A DNA stretch of 64,000 bases from an uncultured Devosia sp. (GCF_946479885.1 NZ_CAMLHM010000006.1:1-64000), one strand, 5' to 3'; shown: positions 9,566 to 18,799, counted from the first letter of the stretch. Made by a program: numbers and translations. Notes: generated from the sequence alone by a model not told the origin.

Positions 9566-9586
9566 TTCGTCAGAAAGGAAACAACC

Positions 9587-9664
9587 ATGCTACGCGGTCT
9601 TGGACTTTGGCTTCTCGGCGTGCCGATCTGGCTGATCATCATCATCGTTCTCTTCCTGCGCTAA
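9587..9664 (+). CDS. Small single-span membrane peptide (25 aa)
   Basis: Reads MLRGLGLWLLGVPIWLIIII then VLFLR: one hydrophobic helix with Arg at both ends. AAAGGAAACAACC precedes the ATG, and a terminator follows 12 bases after the stop. It begins 21 bases after the preceding membrane protein, so it is probably co-transcribed. Function unknown. Confidence 0.65.
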   Translation: MLRGLGLWLLGVPIWLIIIIVLFLR

Positions 9665-9675
9665 GGAAGAAACCG

Positions 9676-9699
9676 GGCGGGGAGTAATCCCCGCCTTTT
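9676..9699 (+). terminator. Rho-independent terminator
   Basis: Stem GGCGGGGA / TCCCCGCC with loop GTAA, then TTTT. The stem is identical to that of the terminator at 8409-8433. It ends the small-membrane-protein cluster and lies between convergent genes. Confidence 0.88.
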
Positions 9700-9711
9700 C
9701 TTTGCCTTCGC

Positions 9712-10035
9712 CTAGGCCGTGTGCGTCTCGAGCCACTTGATCAGCTGCACGCGCGATTGGCCGGCGCCGACCCGCAGATCCACCGGCTGGCCATTCCTGA
9801 ACACCATCAGTGTCGGCATGGACCGCACATTGTACTGCACGGTAATGCCCGGATTGCTGTCGACATCGAGTTTGACGATCTTGACGCTGTCGGCGAGCGT
9901 TTCGGCCAGCTCGTCAATGGCCGGCTCCATGGCCTTGCAGGGCGGGCACCATTCGGCCCAGAAATCCACCAGCACCGGGCGATCGGAAGCCAGCACCTCG
10001 GCAGCAAAATTGGCGTCAGTCACATGCAAGGCCAT
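9712..10035 (-). CDS. Thioredoxin-like protein with a WCPPC active site
   Basis: 107 residues of complete thioredoxin fold: [20 protein letters not shown], the cis-Pro loop SMPTLMVF and C-terminal KWLETHTA. The active-site dipeptide is PP instead of the GP of classical thioredoxin, which usually shifts redox potential or partners. There is no signal peptide, so it is cytosolic. ATG 10035 is preferred over the adjoining GTG because GGAG lies 7 bases upstream of it. A canonical TrxA is encoded about 400 bases upstream on the same strand. The two are near-paralogues and may arise from an old duplication. Confidence 0.9.
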   Translation of the reverse strand: MALHVTDANFAAEVLASDRPVLVDFWAEWCPPCKAMEPAIDELAETLADSVKIVKLDVDSNPGITVQYNVRSMPTLMVFRNGQPVDLRVGAGQSRVQLIKWLETHTA

Positions 10036-10190
10036 CACGCATCTCCATCGGTATCAGGCGATGAATGCTAGGAGGAGTCGGTGGGTTTGGAAAGGCATAC
10101 AAGATGTGGTGGGTGGCGCGGATGGAGTTTTGTTTTCTCAACCTGCCTTAGGCGCGAACAACATAGTTGGTCTTCTCCGCTGCGAGCGCG

Positions 10191-10328
10191 CCCCCACCCC
10201 CACCCTCATTCCCTCCCCACAAGGGGGAGGGAGGCCTGCGCAGCGGATGCGAAGACATCCAGATAGTCCTTGAGAGTCGATCTGGCGCCTCCCTCCCCTT
10301 GATGGGGAGGGATTGAGGGTGGGGTGAC
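10191..10328. repeat. Inverted palindromic doublet; occupies the 407-base gap between the thioredoxin genes
   Basis: Left copy CCCTCCCCACAAGGGGGAGGG and right copy CCCTCCCCTTGATGGGGAGGG, each with an outer (C)ACCCTCA / TGAGGGTGGGG block, in facing orientation. Apart from this doublet and the trxA terminator, the 10036-10442 gap holds nothing recognisable. Confidence 0.85.
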
Positions 10329-10394
10329 GGGAGCCACCGAAGTCGTGATGCTACCCCCTGGGTCACAGGGTGCGGTGTCCCCTGGCCCCCAAAC

Positions 10395-10423
10395 AAAAAC
10401 ACCGCCGGATCGCTCCAGCGGTG
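10395..10423 (-). terminator. Rho-independent terminator of trxA
   Basis: Read on the minus strand: CACCGCTGG, loop AGCGAT, CCGGCGGTG, then TTTTT. It starts 19 bases beyond the trxA stop. Confidence 0.9.
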
Positions 10424-10442
10424 CTTTGCAAATCGCCCGATC

Positions 10443-10766
10443 TTAGGCGGCGTGGCCTTCGAGCCACTTGGTGAGGCCCGCCTTGGGGGTGCCGGCACCG
10501 ATCTTCATGTCGGCGGCTTCGCCGCCCTTGAAGAGGATCATGGTCGGGATGGAGCGAACGCCATACTTGCTGGCCGTGCCCGGATTGTCGTCGACATTGA
10601 GCTTGACGATCTTGACCTTGCCGGCCAGTTCGGTCGAGAGCTCATCGAGCAGCGGTGCGATCGCGCGGCATGGCCCGCACCACTCTGCCCAGAAATCCAC
10701 GAGGACGGGCTCTTTGGAGTTAAGGACTTCCTCGCCAAAATTGGCGTCGGAAACGTGAGTAGTCAT
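10443..10766 (-). CDS. trxA: Thioredoxin 1
   Basis: 107 residues with the canonical active site [18 protein letters not shown] and cis-Pro loop [11 protein letters not shown]. It is a general cytosolic disulfide reductant recycled by thioredoxin reductase. It lies 80 bases downstream of addA, the usual alphaproteobacterial order (addB-addA-trxA), and has its own terminator. Confidence 0.95.
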   Translation of the reverse strand: MTTHVSDANFGEEVLNSKEPVLVDFWAEWCGPCRAIAPLLDELSTELAGKVKIVKLNVDDNPGTASKYGVRSIPTMILFKGGEAADMKIGAGTPKAGLTKWLEGHAA

Positions 10767-10846
10767 GGGTTATTTGCCTTCTGGGTTAAAGCGGCGGTCT
10801 CTGTGCGCCTAAAGCTGGGTAGAGTCCAGCCTGCGGGCAAGTACAC

Positions 10847-13800
10847 TCACCGCATGGTGAAGCCCCTTGCGCCTGCCGCCAGTATGTCCGAGGGCAGAAA
10901 CATCAATGATTCCAGTCGTGTCCATAGAATTGCCGCGCGCACGGTTCGTCCCGGGAAAAGCTGACCTGCAACCAACGCATATAATCCGAGCTGGGTAAGA
11001 TAGTTCCCCGGCACATCGCCCGGCCCCCCGGGCACCGATGCGTCGGACTTGTAGTCCACCACCAACACCCCCGAGTCGTCAATGACCAGCCGGTCCATGC
11101 GGCCTGCCAGGCGGATATCTTCCCCATCCCTTCGCACATCCACCAGGAATGGCACCTCGGCGCGGCTCTCGGCGCCAAACAGGGCGGCAAGGTCGGCGCG
11201 GGAGAGGATGGATATCGCCTTGGCGGCAAGGCCGGCATGCCCATCCTTGTCCTCGGGCGATAGCACCGTCAGCGCCGCGAGGGCCGCATCGAGCCGCGCA
11301 CCGGCAGGCAGAGCCGGCAGGTGCTGCAGCAGGGCATGGAGGGCAATGCCCTCGCGCCGTGCCGCATCGGCATCGCGCATCTGTTCGGCCGCGGTATCGA
11401 GCGCGCCGCCGCGCCGGCCAGGCGAGCCGACCGTGGAGGGCGTCAGGATGCGCGGCCGGATCGGCGCTGCCACGGGTCCAAGGGCGAGCGGCGCCGGCCT
11501 TGCCGCCGCCGACGGCGTCAGTTTGCCCACCGGCTGCGGCAGGGGGCGCTCGGCCGGAAAGATCAGCGCGGTTTCTTCATCGGCTTCGCTGGCCACCCGC
11601 TCCGCCTGCGGGCGCAGGGCCATATCGATCTTTTCGTACCAGGTGCCATCGATCTTGCCGATCTGGGTCAACGCGCCGGTCACATAGAGCTCATCCTCGG
11701 CGCGCGTCATGGCGACATAGAGCTTGCGCCAATATTCCTGCAGCAGGGCGGTTTCGACCGCGTCGCGCACCGGTAGGCTGTCCGATGTGTGCTGCGACCG
11801 GCCCGAGGCATGCACCAGCAGTGGTCCGGGCGCGCGGTCGAGCACATAGACGGGCTTGTTCACCAGCCGGCCCTGCGGCTTGCTGGCAGCATCGGCGAGA
11901 ATGACGATGGGTGCCTCGAGCCCTTTGGCGCCATGCACCGTCATCACCCGCACGCCATTGCCGGTTTCGCTGAGTTCGCGCTTGATCGAGATTTCGGTCT
12001 GCCGCATGGCGGCGACGAAGCCCTGCAGCGACGGCTGCTCGCTCTGTTCGTGCTTGAGCGCCAGCTCCATCAGTTCGGCCAGCACATCGTCGACTTCCTC
12101 GCCCAGCCGGCCATGGAAGCGACGCAGCCCGCCATCGGCATAGAGCACGTGGCTCAGGAACTCGAAGGGCCGCTCGAAATCGAGTTCTTTGCGCCAGCGC
12201 GCCAGCCGGGAATAGGCGTCGCGACCGTTGGGCAGGGTGGCCTCCTTGAGCGCCTCCCACAGCGTCTGATACTCCCCGCGCGGCTGCGCCAGGGCATAGA
12301 GGTCGTCCTCGCTGACATCGAACAGCGGTGAGCGCAGCAGCGCCGCCAGCTGCAGGTCGTCGGCCGGGTTGAGCAGCACGTCGCACAGCGCCAACAGGTC
12401 GAGCACCGCAATATGGGTGGCGACATCGAGCCGGTCGGCGCCTGGCGTCGGCAGGTTTTCCTTGCGCAGCGCGCGGATCACTTCCTGGAACACCGCGCCG
12501 CGCGACTGCACCAGCACCATCACATCCTTGGGTTCGATGGTGCGGCCGCGGCTCGCCAACGGGCGCTTGCTGTCGATCCAGCCGCGGATTTCGCGGGCGA
12601 TCCGCCCGGCCACCTGGCGGGCGGCGGTTTGCTCCACGCCGCCAGCGGCCGGCTCGGTGGGCCAGGCGCCCAAACCGGTCGGCGCCGCCGCCTGCTGGAC
12701 GGGTGGCCACAGCGTCACCCGTCCGCCGGTCTGCACCCGCGCCGCCTCGTGGATGACAGGCTCGTTTTCGAGCAGCGCAGTCGGCATGTCGGGCAAGCCC
12801 GCCACCAGGTCCACCGCGGCCAGAATTTCGGGCAGGGTGCGGAAGCTGGTATGCAGCGGCACGCGCTCGAATGGCAGGCCGGCGGCCTGGGCGGCCTTGG
12901 CAAAGGCGCGGCCGGTTTCATCGAACAGGATGGGTTCGGCGCCCTGGAACGAATAGATCGACTGCTTCTGGTCGCCCACCGCGAACAGCGAGCGCGGCCT
13001 GGTGGCGCCCGAGGCATTGGCGAAGAACTCGTCGCCGATGGCGCGCACCACCCGCCACTGTTCCGGATTGGTATCCTGGCTTTCGTCGACCAGGATGTGG
13101 TCGATGCCCGAATCGAGCTTGTAGCGCACCCAGGCGCCGGCCTCGGGCCGCTCGAACAGCGCGCCCAGCCGCTCCACCAGGTCGTCGAAATCGAGCCGCG
13201 AGCGCATGCGCTTGCCGCTCTCGTAGCGGGCGACAATGGCGGCCACCACATCGAGCAGCGCGTCGCTGCGCTCGACCAGTTCGGCGCGGCCCATGGCATC
13301 GATGATGGCGACGATCCGGCTCTGCTCGGCTTCGAGCAAGGCTTGCAGGTCCGGTCGTTGCCCCTTCTGCGTGGCATTGAGCAGGCCGCGCGGCTTGCCG
13401 TCATTGGTGATGAAGGCGCCCCGAAGCTGCTGCGCCCCCATGCGGGCCGGATCGACCTTGGCCAGCAGGTCGACAAAGCGCCTGCCGCCAGGCACGCCGC
13501 CGAACAGGCGGACGATTTCGCGCAGCAGGTCCGGCACGATCAGGCTCTCGCTCGACAGCTGCCGGCGCAGGGTGGTGGAATCGGCCGCCCCGACGCCCAC
13601 CAGCGTCCGCAGCCGGGCCTTGGCCGTGCCCGTGTCGGCCAGCACCGCCTTGAGCCGGCGCGTATCGGCCAGGGCGATGTCGATGGCTTCCTCGATCTGG
13701 AAATTGCTCAGCCGGTCAAACAGCGTCTCGACCGCCGACGCGCCGGCATCGCCGCGCAGGCCTTCGGCCAATACGGCCTCACGCGCCGCGCGGATCAGGG

Positions 13801-14278
13801 TGGCGCGCTCGTCATCCTCGATCACCTCGAAGTCGAACGGCACCCCCGCTTCGAGCGGGAAGCGATGCAGCACGCTTTCGCAGAAGGCGTGGATGGTGAC
13901 GATCTTGAGCCCGCCCGGCGTTTCAAGCGCCCGGGCAAACAGCGTGCGCGCGCGCTCGATCAGCGCCTCGTCGACGCGCGACCCCTCGATATCCCGCAGC
14001 GCCCGGGTGAGCTCGGCCTGCGGCATCACCGCCCATTCCGCCAGCTTCTGCGCCACGCGGCTGCGCATCTCGGCCGCGGCCGCCTTGGTATAGGTGAGGC
14101 AGAGGATCGACTGCGGATTGACCCCAGTCAGCAGCAGGCGCAGCACGCGCTGGGTGAGCACGAAGGTCTTGCCCGAACCGGCATTGGCTCCCACCCAGAT
14201 CGAGCGGCGCGGATCGGCGGCCTGGGCCTGGTAGCGCTTGGTGGTCGAGGGGACGACGAGCTTGCCGCGATCGCTCAC
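10847..14278 (-). CDS. addA: Double-strand break repair helicase-nuclease AddA
   Basis: 1143 residues: UvrD/Rep-type helicase with Walker A GANAGSGKT near residue 32, Walker B HILVDESQDTNPEQW, motif III VGDQKQSIYSFQGAEP and VMTVHGAKGLEAPIVIL. A C-terminal PD-(D/E)xK nuclease carries GRMDRLVIDDSGVLVVDYKS. With AddB it resects DNA double-strand ends for RecA loading, replacing RecBCD. The GTG at 14278 overlaps the addB stop as GTGA; a GTG one codon upstream is equally possible. It is co-transcribed with addB. Confidence 0.96.
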   Translation of the reverse strand: MSDRGKLVVPSTTKRYQAQAADPRRSIWVGANAGSGKTFVLTQRVLRLLLTGVNPQSILCLTYTKAAAAEMRSRVAQKLAEWAVMPQAELTRALRDIEGSRVDEALIERARTLFARALETPGGLKIVTIHAFCESVLHRFPLEAGVPFDFEVIEDDERATLIRAAREAVLAEGLRGDAGASAVETLFDRLSNFQIEEAIDIALADTRRLKAVLADTGTAKARLRTLVGVGAADSTTLRRQLSSESLIVPDLLREIVRLFGGVPGGRRFVDLLAKVDPARMGAQQLRGAFITNDGKPRGLLNATQKGQRPDLQALLEAEQSRIVAIIDAMGRAELVERSDALLDVVAAIVARYESGKRMRSRLDFDDLVERLGALFERPEAGAWVRYKLDSGIDHILVDESQDTNPEQWRVVRAIGDEFFANASGATRPRSLFAVGDQKQSIYSFQGAEPILFDETGRAFAKAAQAAGLPFERVPLHTSFRTLPEILAAVDLVAGLPDMPTALLENEPVIHEAARVQTGGRVTLWPPVQQAAAPTGLGAWPTEPAAGGVEQTAARQVAGRIAREIRGWIDSKRPLASRGRTIEPKDVMVLVQSRGAVFQEVIRALRKENLPTPGADRLDVATHIAVLDLLALCDVLLNPADDLQLAALLRSPLFDVSEDDLYALAQPRGEYQTLWEALKEATLPNGRDAYSRLARWRKELDFERPFEFLSHVLYADGGLRRFHGRLGEEVDDVLAELMELALKHEQSEQPSLQGFVAAMRQTEISIKRELSETGNGVRVMTVHGAKGLEAPIVILADAASKPQGRLVNKPVYVLDRAPGPLLVHASGRSQHTSDSLPVRDAVETALLQEYWRKLYVAMTRAEDELYVTGALTQIGKIDGTWYEKIDMALRPQAERVASEADEETALIFPAERPLPQPVGKLTPSAAARPAPLALGPVAAPIRPRILTPSTVGSPGRRGGALDTAAEQMRDADAARREGIALHALLQHLPALPAGARLDAALAALTVLSPEDKDGHAGLAAKAISILSRADLAALFGAESRAEVPFLVDVRRDGEDIRLAGRMDRLVIDDSGVLVVDYKSDASVPGGPGDVPGNYLTQLGLYALVAGQLFPGRTVRAAILWTRLESLMFLPSDILAAGARGFTMR

Positions 14279-17200
14279 CACAGCTCCTCCTCGTCATCGT
14301 CCACGGCCGTCCACTCCGCCATGCGCGACAGGTGGTCATAGGCGCCCGGAAACCGCTGCGTCTTGAGCGGCAAGAGGCGCGCCGGCATGGGCGTATCCCT
14401 GAACAGGAAGAAATCGACATGCGCCTGCATGCGGCGGGCAATCTCGTCGGCTGCGCTCATCACGTCGTGGTCGCTGGCCAGGCTGAACGGCTTGGGCTGG
14501 AAGGCGTCGGGACCAAGGCCAATCTTGACATAGGTGAGCGCCGAACTGTTCGCTGGCGAGACGCCTTCCAGCGCGCCGGCTTGCGCCATCGCGGCCTCGA
14601 GCAGCAGCTGTGGCGCCTCGAAGGCCCGCATGGTCATGGGCTGGGGCACAGAACCGGTCTTGAAGTCCATGATTTCGAGCGTGCCGTCGACCATCTCGTC
14701 GACCCGGTCGGCGCGGCCGGTGAGCGTAAAGCCCATGGGCAGCGCCCACTTGCCCTTGATCTCGGCATGGCGCCTGGCGACTCCGGCATTGCGATCCTGC
14801 TCGAAATCGAGGAATTGCCGCGCCGCCGTCTCGAACCGGCGCAGCCAGATGGCCCGCAGCTCGGCGCTGACATGCAGCTTGCCGAACTCCTCCTCGGCGA
14901 TGCGTTGCAGGATGGCAGGGGCATCCGGCGCCATGACATCCTGGCCGTCCTCGACGAAGCGCGACAGGATTTCGTGCACGGTATTGCCGCGCTCGCGCGC
15001 ATCGGCGGTTTCGCCCAGCGGGTCGATCGGCTTCAGCCGCAGCACCCTGTTGGCATAGATATCGTAGGGCGAGCGCATCAGCGTCTCGATCTGCGTCACC
15101 GACAGGGAGCGTGGCCGCAGCTCCGCGGGCGGATTGGGCGCGGGGCGGGGCGCCGGCGCCATTGTCTCGGCCGCGTCGAGCCGGCGGGCCAGCCCAACCC
15201 AGTCCTCGCCGCGCTTGCGCCAATTGCCGGCCAGGTCCTTGCCGGCATAGGCTTCGAGCCGCTGCAGCAGCCGCGACGGCTGCGCCGGGCTGGTCCCGAC
15301 ACGGCCGGCATAGGCGATGATCACCTGGTCATTGCCCAAGGCCTGGGCGAAATCATGGGCCGCCTGGCCCTGCCGCCGCTCGGGTGGCTCGAGCCCGGCC
15401 GCCAGGCGCATGCCGCGGCTGAGCCAGGGCCCGGGATCGGCCACTTCGGGCCACACATCCTCATTGAGCCCGGCCAGGATCAACAGGTCCGGATTCATCA
15501 GCCGCGCTTCGAGCTGGCCCCAGATGGCAATGTCCTGCCGCCGGTCCTCGCTGGTGCGCACGGAAAAGCCGGTCATCAGCGCCGCCAGCACGGTTTCAAG
15601 GCTGCGCGGCGGGAAATGGTGACCCTGGCCATCAAGCGCCGACATCTGCTCGCCCCAGCCGGTCAGTTCGCGCCCGCCCGCCAGGTCGGCTTCATCGGTC
15701 ACACTGTCCAGCGTGGCGCAGATGGCCCGGGCCAGGTCGCTCGCGGCGATCCGCGGCTGAGCCAGCAGGTCATGCAGCGGCTGCAGCGCCGTGGCGAGTC
15801 GATCCAGCAGATCCTCGATATCGGCGACATGCCGCTCGCGCAGGCTGCGCGCCGGGTATTTGGTATAGCCCGAGACATTGTCGGCCAGCAGCTTGCGCAG
15901 CCCGTCCAGCCCCGGCGCCGCGCGCTGGCCGCGCAGCAGGCCCAGCTCGATATCGTCGGCCAGGTGCCCCACCTTCCAGCGCTCGAGCCCGAAGCTGACA
16001 GCGCGATTGCGCAGCAGCGCAATGATATCGACCGCGGCGCAGCCACCGGCGGCCACGGCCAACAACTGCCGCGCCAGCCGACCGGCGGCCGATTGGAACA
16101 GCGGCGTACCGGCGGCGTCGTCGACCACAATGTCGAAGCGCCGCAATTCGGCAGCGATGCGGCGCGCCAGGTTCCGGTCCGGCGTGACAATGCCCACCGT
16201 GCGGTCCTGCACCAGGCTGGCCCGCGCCGCGATGGCGATGGCCCGCGCTTCCTCGTCCTCGTTGCGCGCTTCGAGGATGGCAAGGCCCTGCGTGGCGGTG
16301 CCGAGCGCCATGTCGAGCTCCTGCGCCCGCAATTGCGGCCAGCGCGCCGTGTCGTCGGGCAGGGCCATCGCGGTGAGCACCAGCCGCGTGCGGCTGTCAT
16401 CGCTGTCGCTGGCCAGCTCGGTCACGTCGCTCACCGCCGCATCGAGCCGCCGCAGCAGGCGGGCCAGGCCATATTGCGGATGGCCATGCGGCGCATTGTC
16501 GGTGGCCAACAGCGCCTCATGCTGGGCCGGCGTCAGGCTGCAATCGAGCCCGGGCAGCACGATCGCGCCGCGCGGCAAGCCGTTGATGGCCTTGAGCAGG
16601 CGCGCGGTGGCGGGAATGGAGCCGGTCGAGCCGGCAACGATCACCGGGCGTTCGCCGAATGTCTCTGCCGCCAGGCTTGCCTGTCGGTCGAGCCGCTGTC
16701 CGCGCAGGCGGCTGGCATCCGCCTTGCCGATCTCGCGCAGCTTTTCGGGCCAATAGGTGAGGGCGATATCGAGGAATTTGAGCGTCTGCTGCCAGTATTC
16801 TCCGAGATCGGCCTCGATATTGGGCGCAATGGCGCGCAGGTCCGCATCGCTGCGCTCCTCGGTGACCAGGTCGTCGATCAGCTCGCCCAGCGAGCCGGCC
16901 ATGGCGAGGATTTCGGCGGCCGTGGGTGGGCTCGAAAACGCCCGTCGTCCATCCGGGCTGCCGGCCCAGCCGGCCACCAGGTCCGACAGGCCCAGCCGGC
17001 GTTCGAGGCTTGAGGCTTGCGGTGGCGGAGGCGGCGTTTCGCTGACCAGGAACGGCTCTTCGCCATCGACATTGCCGCCCAGCGTCCGCAGGTCGGGCAA
17101 CAGGCCGACGCCGCGCTGGGCCAGTTGGTCGGCCAGCGCCAGCCGGGCGCGACCGGTCGGCAGGATGATGGTGACATCGCTGAGCCAGAACGGCCCCGAG

Positions 17201-17292
17201 CGGTCCCAGCCGGCCAGCAGCGTCCCGTCCAGGATGCGGTCGGCCAGGGTGGCGAGGAAGGGAGCATGCGGCGCGATGGAAAACAGCGTCAT
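14275..17292 (-). CDS. addB: Double-strand break repair protein AddB
   Basis: 1005 residues of alphaproteobacterial AddB: an inactivated N-terminal helicase-like region and a C-terminal PD-(D/E)xK nuclease (FTLTGRADRVDEMVDGTLEI, then MDFKTGS). No cysteine is found in roughly the last 450 residues, so the iron-sulfur staple described for Bacillus AddB is absent. The ATG overlaps the stop of the upstream nucleotidyltransferase gene (ATGA), and its own stop overlaps addA. It is the partner subunit of AddA in end resection. Confidence 0.95.
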   Translation of the reverse strand: MTLFSIAPHAPFLATLADRILDGTLLAGWDRSGPFWLSDVTIILPTGRARLALADQLAQRGVGLLPDLRTLGGNVDGEEPFLVSETPPPPPQASSLERRLGLSDLVAGWAGSPDGRRAFSSPPTAAEILAMAGSLGELIDDLVTEERSDADLRAIAPNIEADLGEYWQQTLKFLDIALTYWPEKLREIGKADASRLRGQRLDRQASLAAETFGERPVIVAGSTGSIPATARLLKAINGLPRGAIVLPGLDCSLTPAQHEALLATDNAPHGHPQYGLARLLRRLDAAVSDVTELASDSDDSRTRLVLTAMALPDDTARWPQLRAQELDMALGTATQGLAILEARNEDEEARAIAIAARASLVQDRTVGIVTPDRNLARRIAAELRRFDIVVDDAAGTPLFQSAAGRLARQLLAVAAGGCAAVDIIALLRNRAVSFGLERWKVGHLADDIELGLLRGQRAAPGLDGLRKLLADNVSGYTKYPARSLRERHVADIEDLLDRLATALQPLHDLLAQPRIAASDLARAICATLDSVTDEADLAGGRELTGWGEQMSALDGQGHHFPPRSLETVLAALMTGFSVRTSEDRRQDIAIWGQLEARLMNPDLLILAGLNEDVWPEVADPGPWLSRGMRLAAGLEPPERRQGQAAHDFAQALGNDQVIIAYAGRVGTSPAQPSRLLQRLEAYAGKDLAGNWRKRGEDWVGLARRLDAAETMAPAPRPAPNPPAELRPRSLSVTQIETLMRSPYDIYANRVLRLKPIDPLGETADARERGNTVHEILSRFVEDGQDVMAPDAPAILQRIAEEEFGKLHVSAELRAIWLRRFETAARQFLDFEQDRNAGVARRHAEIKGKWALPMGFTLTGRADRVDEMVDGTLEIMDFKTGSVPQPMTMRAFEAPQLLLEAAMAQAGALEGVSPANSSALTYVKIGLGPDAFQPKPFSLASDHDVMSAADEIARRMQAHVDFFLFRDTPMPARLLPLKTQRFPGAYDHLSRMAEWTAVDDDEEELW

Positions 17293-18002
17293 GGCGCGAG
17301 CCGCTGCTCTGCCCCGGCGAGCCTTCGCTCTGCCTCCGCCAGCGCCTGGGGGTCGCCGACATGGAACCAGGGCGCGTCGAGCACCACGCCATGCAGCGTC
17401 TCGCGCTCCAGCGCCGCCTCGAACAGCGCATTGAGTGAAAAGGCGCCGTCAGGCGTGCCGTCGAACAGGTTTTTGCCCATAAGCGCCACCCCGCCATAGA
17501 TTACCGGCGCACCATAGTCGCGCGTCACCTCGCCCTGCGGCGACAGGCAGAAATCATGGCTGCGGCCAAAGCCGGTGGCGTTACGCGGATGCACACAGAG
17601 CAGCACGATGTCGTCAGGCTTGCCATAACGGGCCATCATGCGGGCGATCGGCGCATCGCTGCCCGCAGGCCAGAACGCGTCGGTATTCATCACCAGGATG
17701 GGGTCGGAATGCAGCATCGGCAGCGCCCGCTTCACCCCGCCGCCCGTGCCCAGCAGTTCATCCTCGCGGCTGACCTTCAGCAGGCCGCCGAAATGGGCCA
17801 GCAGTTGGTCGGCGCGGTAATGCGCATTGGCGACGAAGCGCTTGGCGCCCTCGGCCCGCGCATTGCCCATGATGCGCTCGATCAGCGGCACGCCGGCTAC
17901 CGGCACCAGCGGCTTGGGCAGCGTCTCGGTGATCGGCCGCAGCCGCGTGCCCAGGCCGGCAGCCAGCAGCATCACATCGGGGAATCGGGTGGGGTCGCTC
18001 AT
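17289..18002 (-). CDS. Sugar-phosphate nucleotidyltransferase, probable MurNAc-1-P uridylyltransferase (MurU-like)
   Basis: 237 residues. The signature LLAAGLGTRLRPITETLPKP is at the N-terminus, with VMNTDAFW as the metal-binding Asp motif and GTGGGVKRAL. The size and position directly before addB match the alphaproteobacterial MurU gene, which activates MurNAc-1-P for peptidoglycan recycling. The usual upstream partners, AmgK kinase and TsaE, are not here; a repeat and an oxidoreductase gene lie upstream instead. ATG 18002 is chosen because earlier codons translate intergenic sequence. Exact sugar specificity is inferred. Confidence 0.82.
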   Translation of the reverse strand: MSDPTRFPDVMLLAAGLGTRLRPITETLPKPLVPVAGVPLIERIMGNARAEGAKRFVANAHYRADQLLAHFGGLLKVSREDELLGTGGGVKRALPMLHSDPILVMNTDAFWPAGSDAPIARMMARYGKPDDIVLLCVHPRNATGFGRSHDFCLSPQGEVTRDYGAPVIYGGVALMGKNLFDGTPDGAFSLNALFEAALERETLHGVVLDAPWFHVGDPQALAEAERRLAGAEQRLAP

Positions 18003-18068
18003 GGGGGGATAAGACGGGCGGATGCAGGCGATGTCCAGAGTGGGACTGCTCTCTGAAACCTCAGTCGA

Positions 18069-18200
18069 CACCCTCCCCCTTGCGGGGAGGGATCAAGGGT
18101 GGGGGACGTTTGGCCCCGATATCGGGGCTCTCACCCCCCACCCAAGTTCCGCTACGGCCTTTGGCCTAGCTGCACTACCCTCCCCGCGAGGGGGAGGGTG
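18069..18200. repeat. Inverted palindromic doublet
   Basis: Copies CCCTCCCCCTTGCGGGGAGGG (left) and CCCTCCCCGCGAGGGGGAGGG (right) face each other. The left carries ATCAAGGGTGGGGG and the right CCCCCCACCC inward. A further hairpin GGCCCCGATATCGGGGC lies between them. It separates the nucleotidyltransferase gene from the upstream oxidoreductase gene. Confidence 0.83.
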
Positions 18201-18214
18201 ACCCCGGTGGCTGA

Positions 18215-18799
18215 TCAGCGAAGCCGCCCAATCGCCTTCTTCATCCGCCCGACAAACCGCTCCACCTGCCCGCCATCCGCCGTCTCGGCGGCATGAAACG
18301 ACAGCATATGGAATTTTGCCTGCGGCGCGCAGGCGAAAACCAGCCCGGTCTTCAGCACGCGCTTGACCGGCTGGCGCATCACGATCGTATCGATCCACCA
18401 GGGCGAACCGAGCGTCGTAACCACGAGGACGGATTTGAGTCCCGTCAGCAGCGGCTTGATCGGCGTGCCGTGCTCGAAGGCGAATTTCGGCGACCAGACG
18501 CGGTCGAACCAGCCCTTGAGAATGGCAGGAAATGAGAACCACCAGGTGGGGAAGACCAGCACCAGCGTGTCGGCGGCGGCGAGGCGCTGCTGCAGCGCAA
18601 CGATGTCTGGCCCCGGCTCGGGCGTCGCGTAGTGCCGCCGCCGCTCGGCCTCGGTCAGTGCCGGCTGGAACGCCTCGGCATAGAGGTCGAGTATGTCGAC
18701 CGTGGCGCCGCGGGCGCGCAGCGCCTCGATGGCCTCACGCGCCAGATGCGCACAGAGGCTGTCCGACAGCGGATGGGCGAGAACGAGAAGGGCCCGCAT
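18215..18799 (-). CDS. NAD(P)H-dependent oxidoreductase, flavodoxin-like (KefF/MdaB/NQO family)
   Basis: 194 residues. MRALLVLAHPLSDSLCAHLA is the FMN/FAD phosphate-binding start of the flavodoxin_2 family. VFPTWWFSFPAILKGWFDRV is the isoalloxazine-contact block found in KefF, MdaB and quinone reductases. Likely two-electron reduction of quinones or drugs, or regulation of a K+ efflux system; no kef gene is nearby. ATG 18799 directly precedes the flavodoxin strand. A terminator of the upstream ABC operon lies just before it, so it is probably transcribed alone. Confidence 0.85.
   Translation of the reverse strand: MRALLVLAHPLSDSLCAHLAREAIEALRARGATVDILDLYAEAFQPALTEAERRRHYATPEPGPDIVALQQRLAAADTLVLVFPTWWFSFPAILKGWFDRVWSPKFAFEHGTPIKPLLTGLKSVLVVTTLGSPWWIDTIVMRQPVKRVLKTGLVFACAPQAKFHMLSFHAAETADGGQVERFVGRMKKAIGRLR

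Noticed and set aside
10191..10328. A CRISPR array or tandem repeat in the thioredoxin gap
   Set aside because: There are only two units, in inverted orientation, with no regular spacers. It matches the dispersed palindromic doublets.
12413..17013. Two very long plus-strand frames (642 and 893 codons) opposite addA and addB
   Set aside because: They are antisense to well-conserved helicase-nuclease genes. Their products are rich in Gly/Arg/His/Gln without domains, and such frames are expected in GC-rich DNA.
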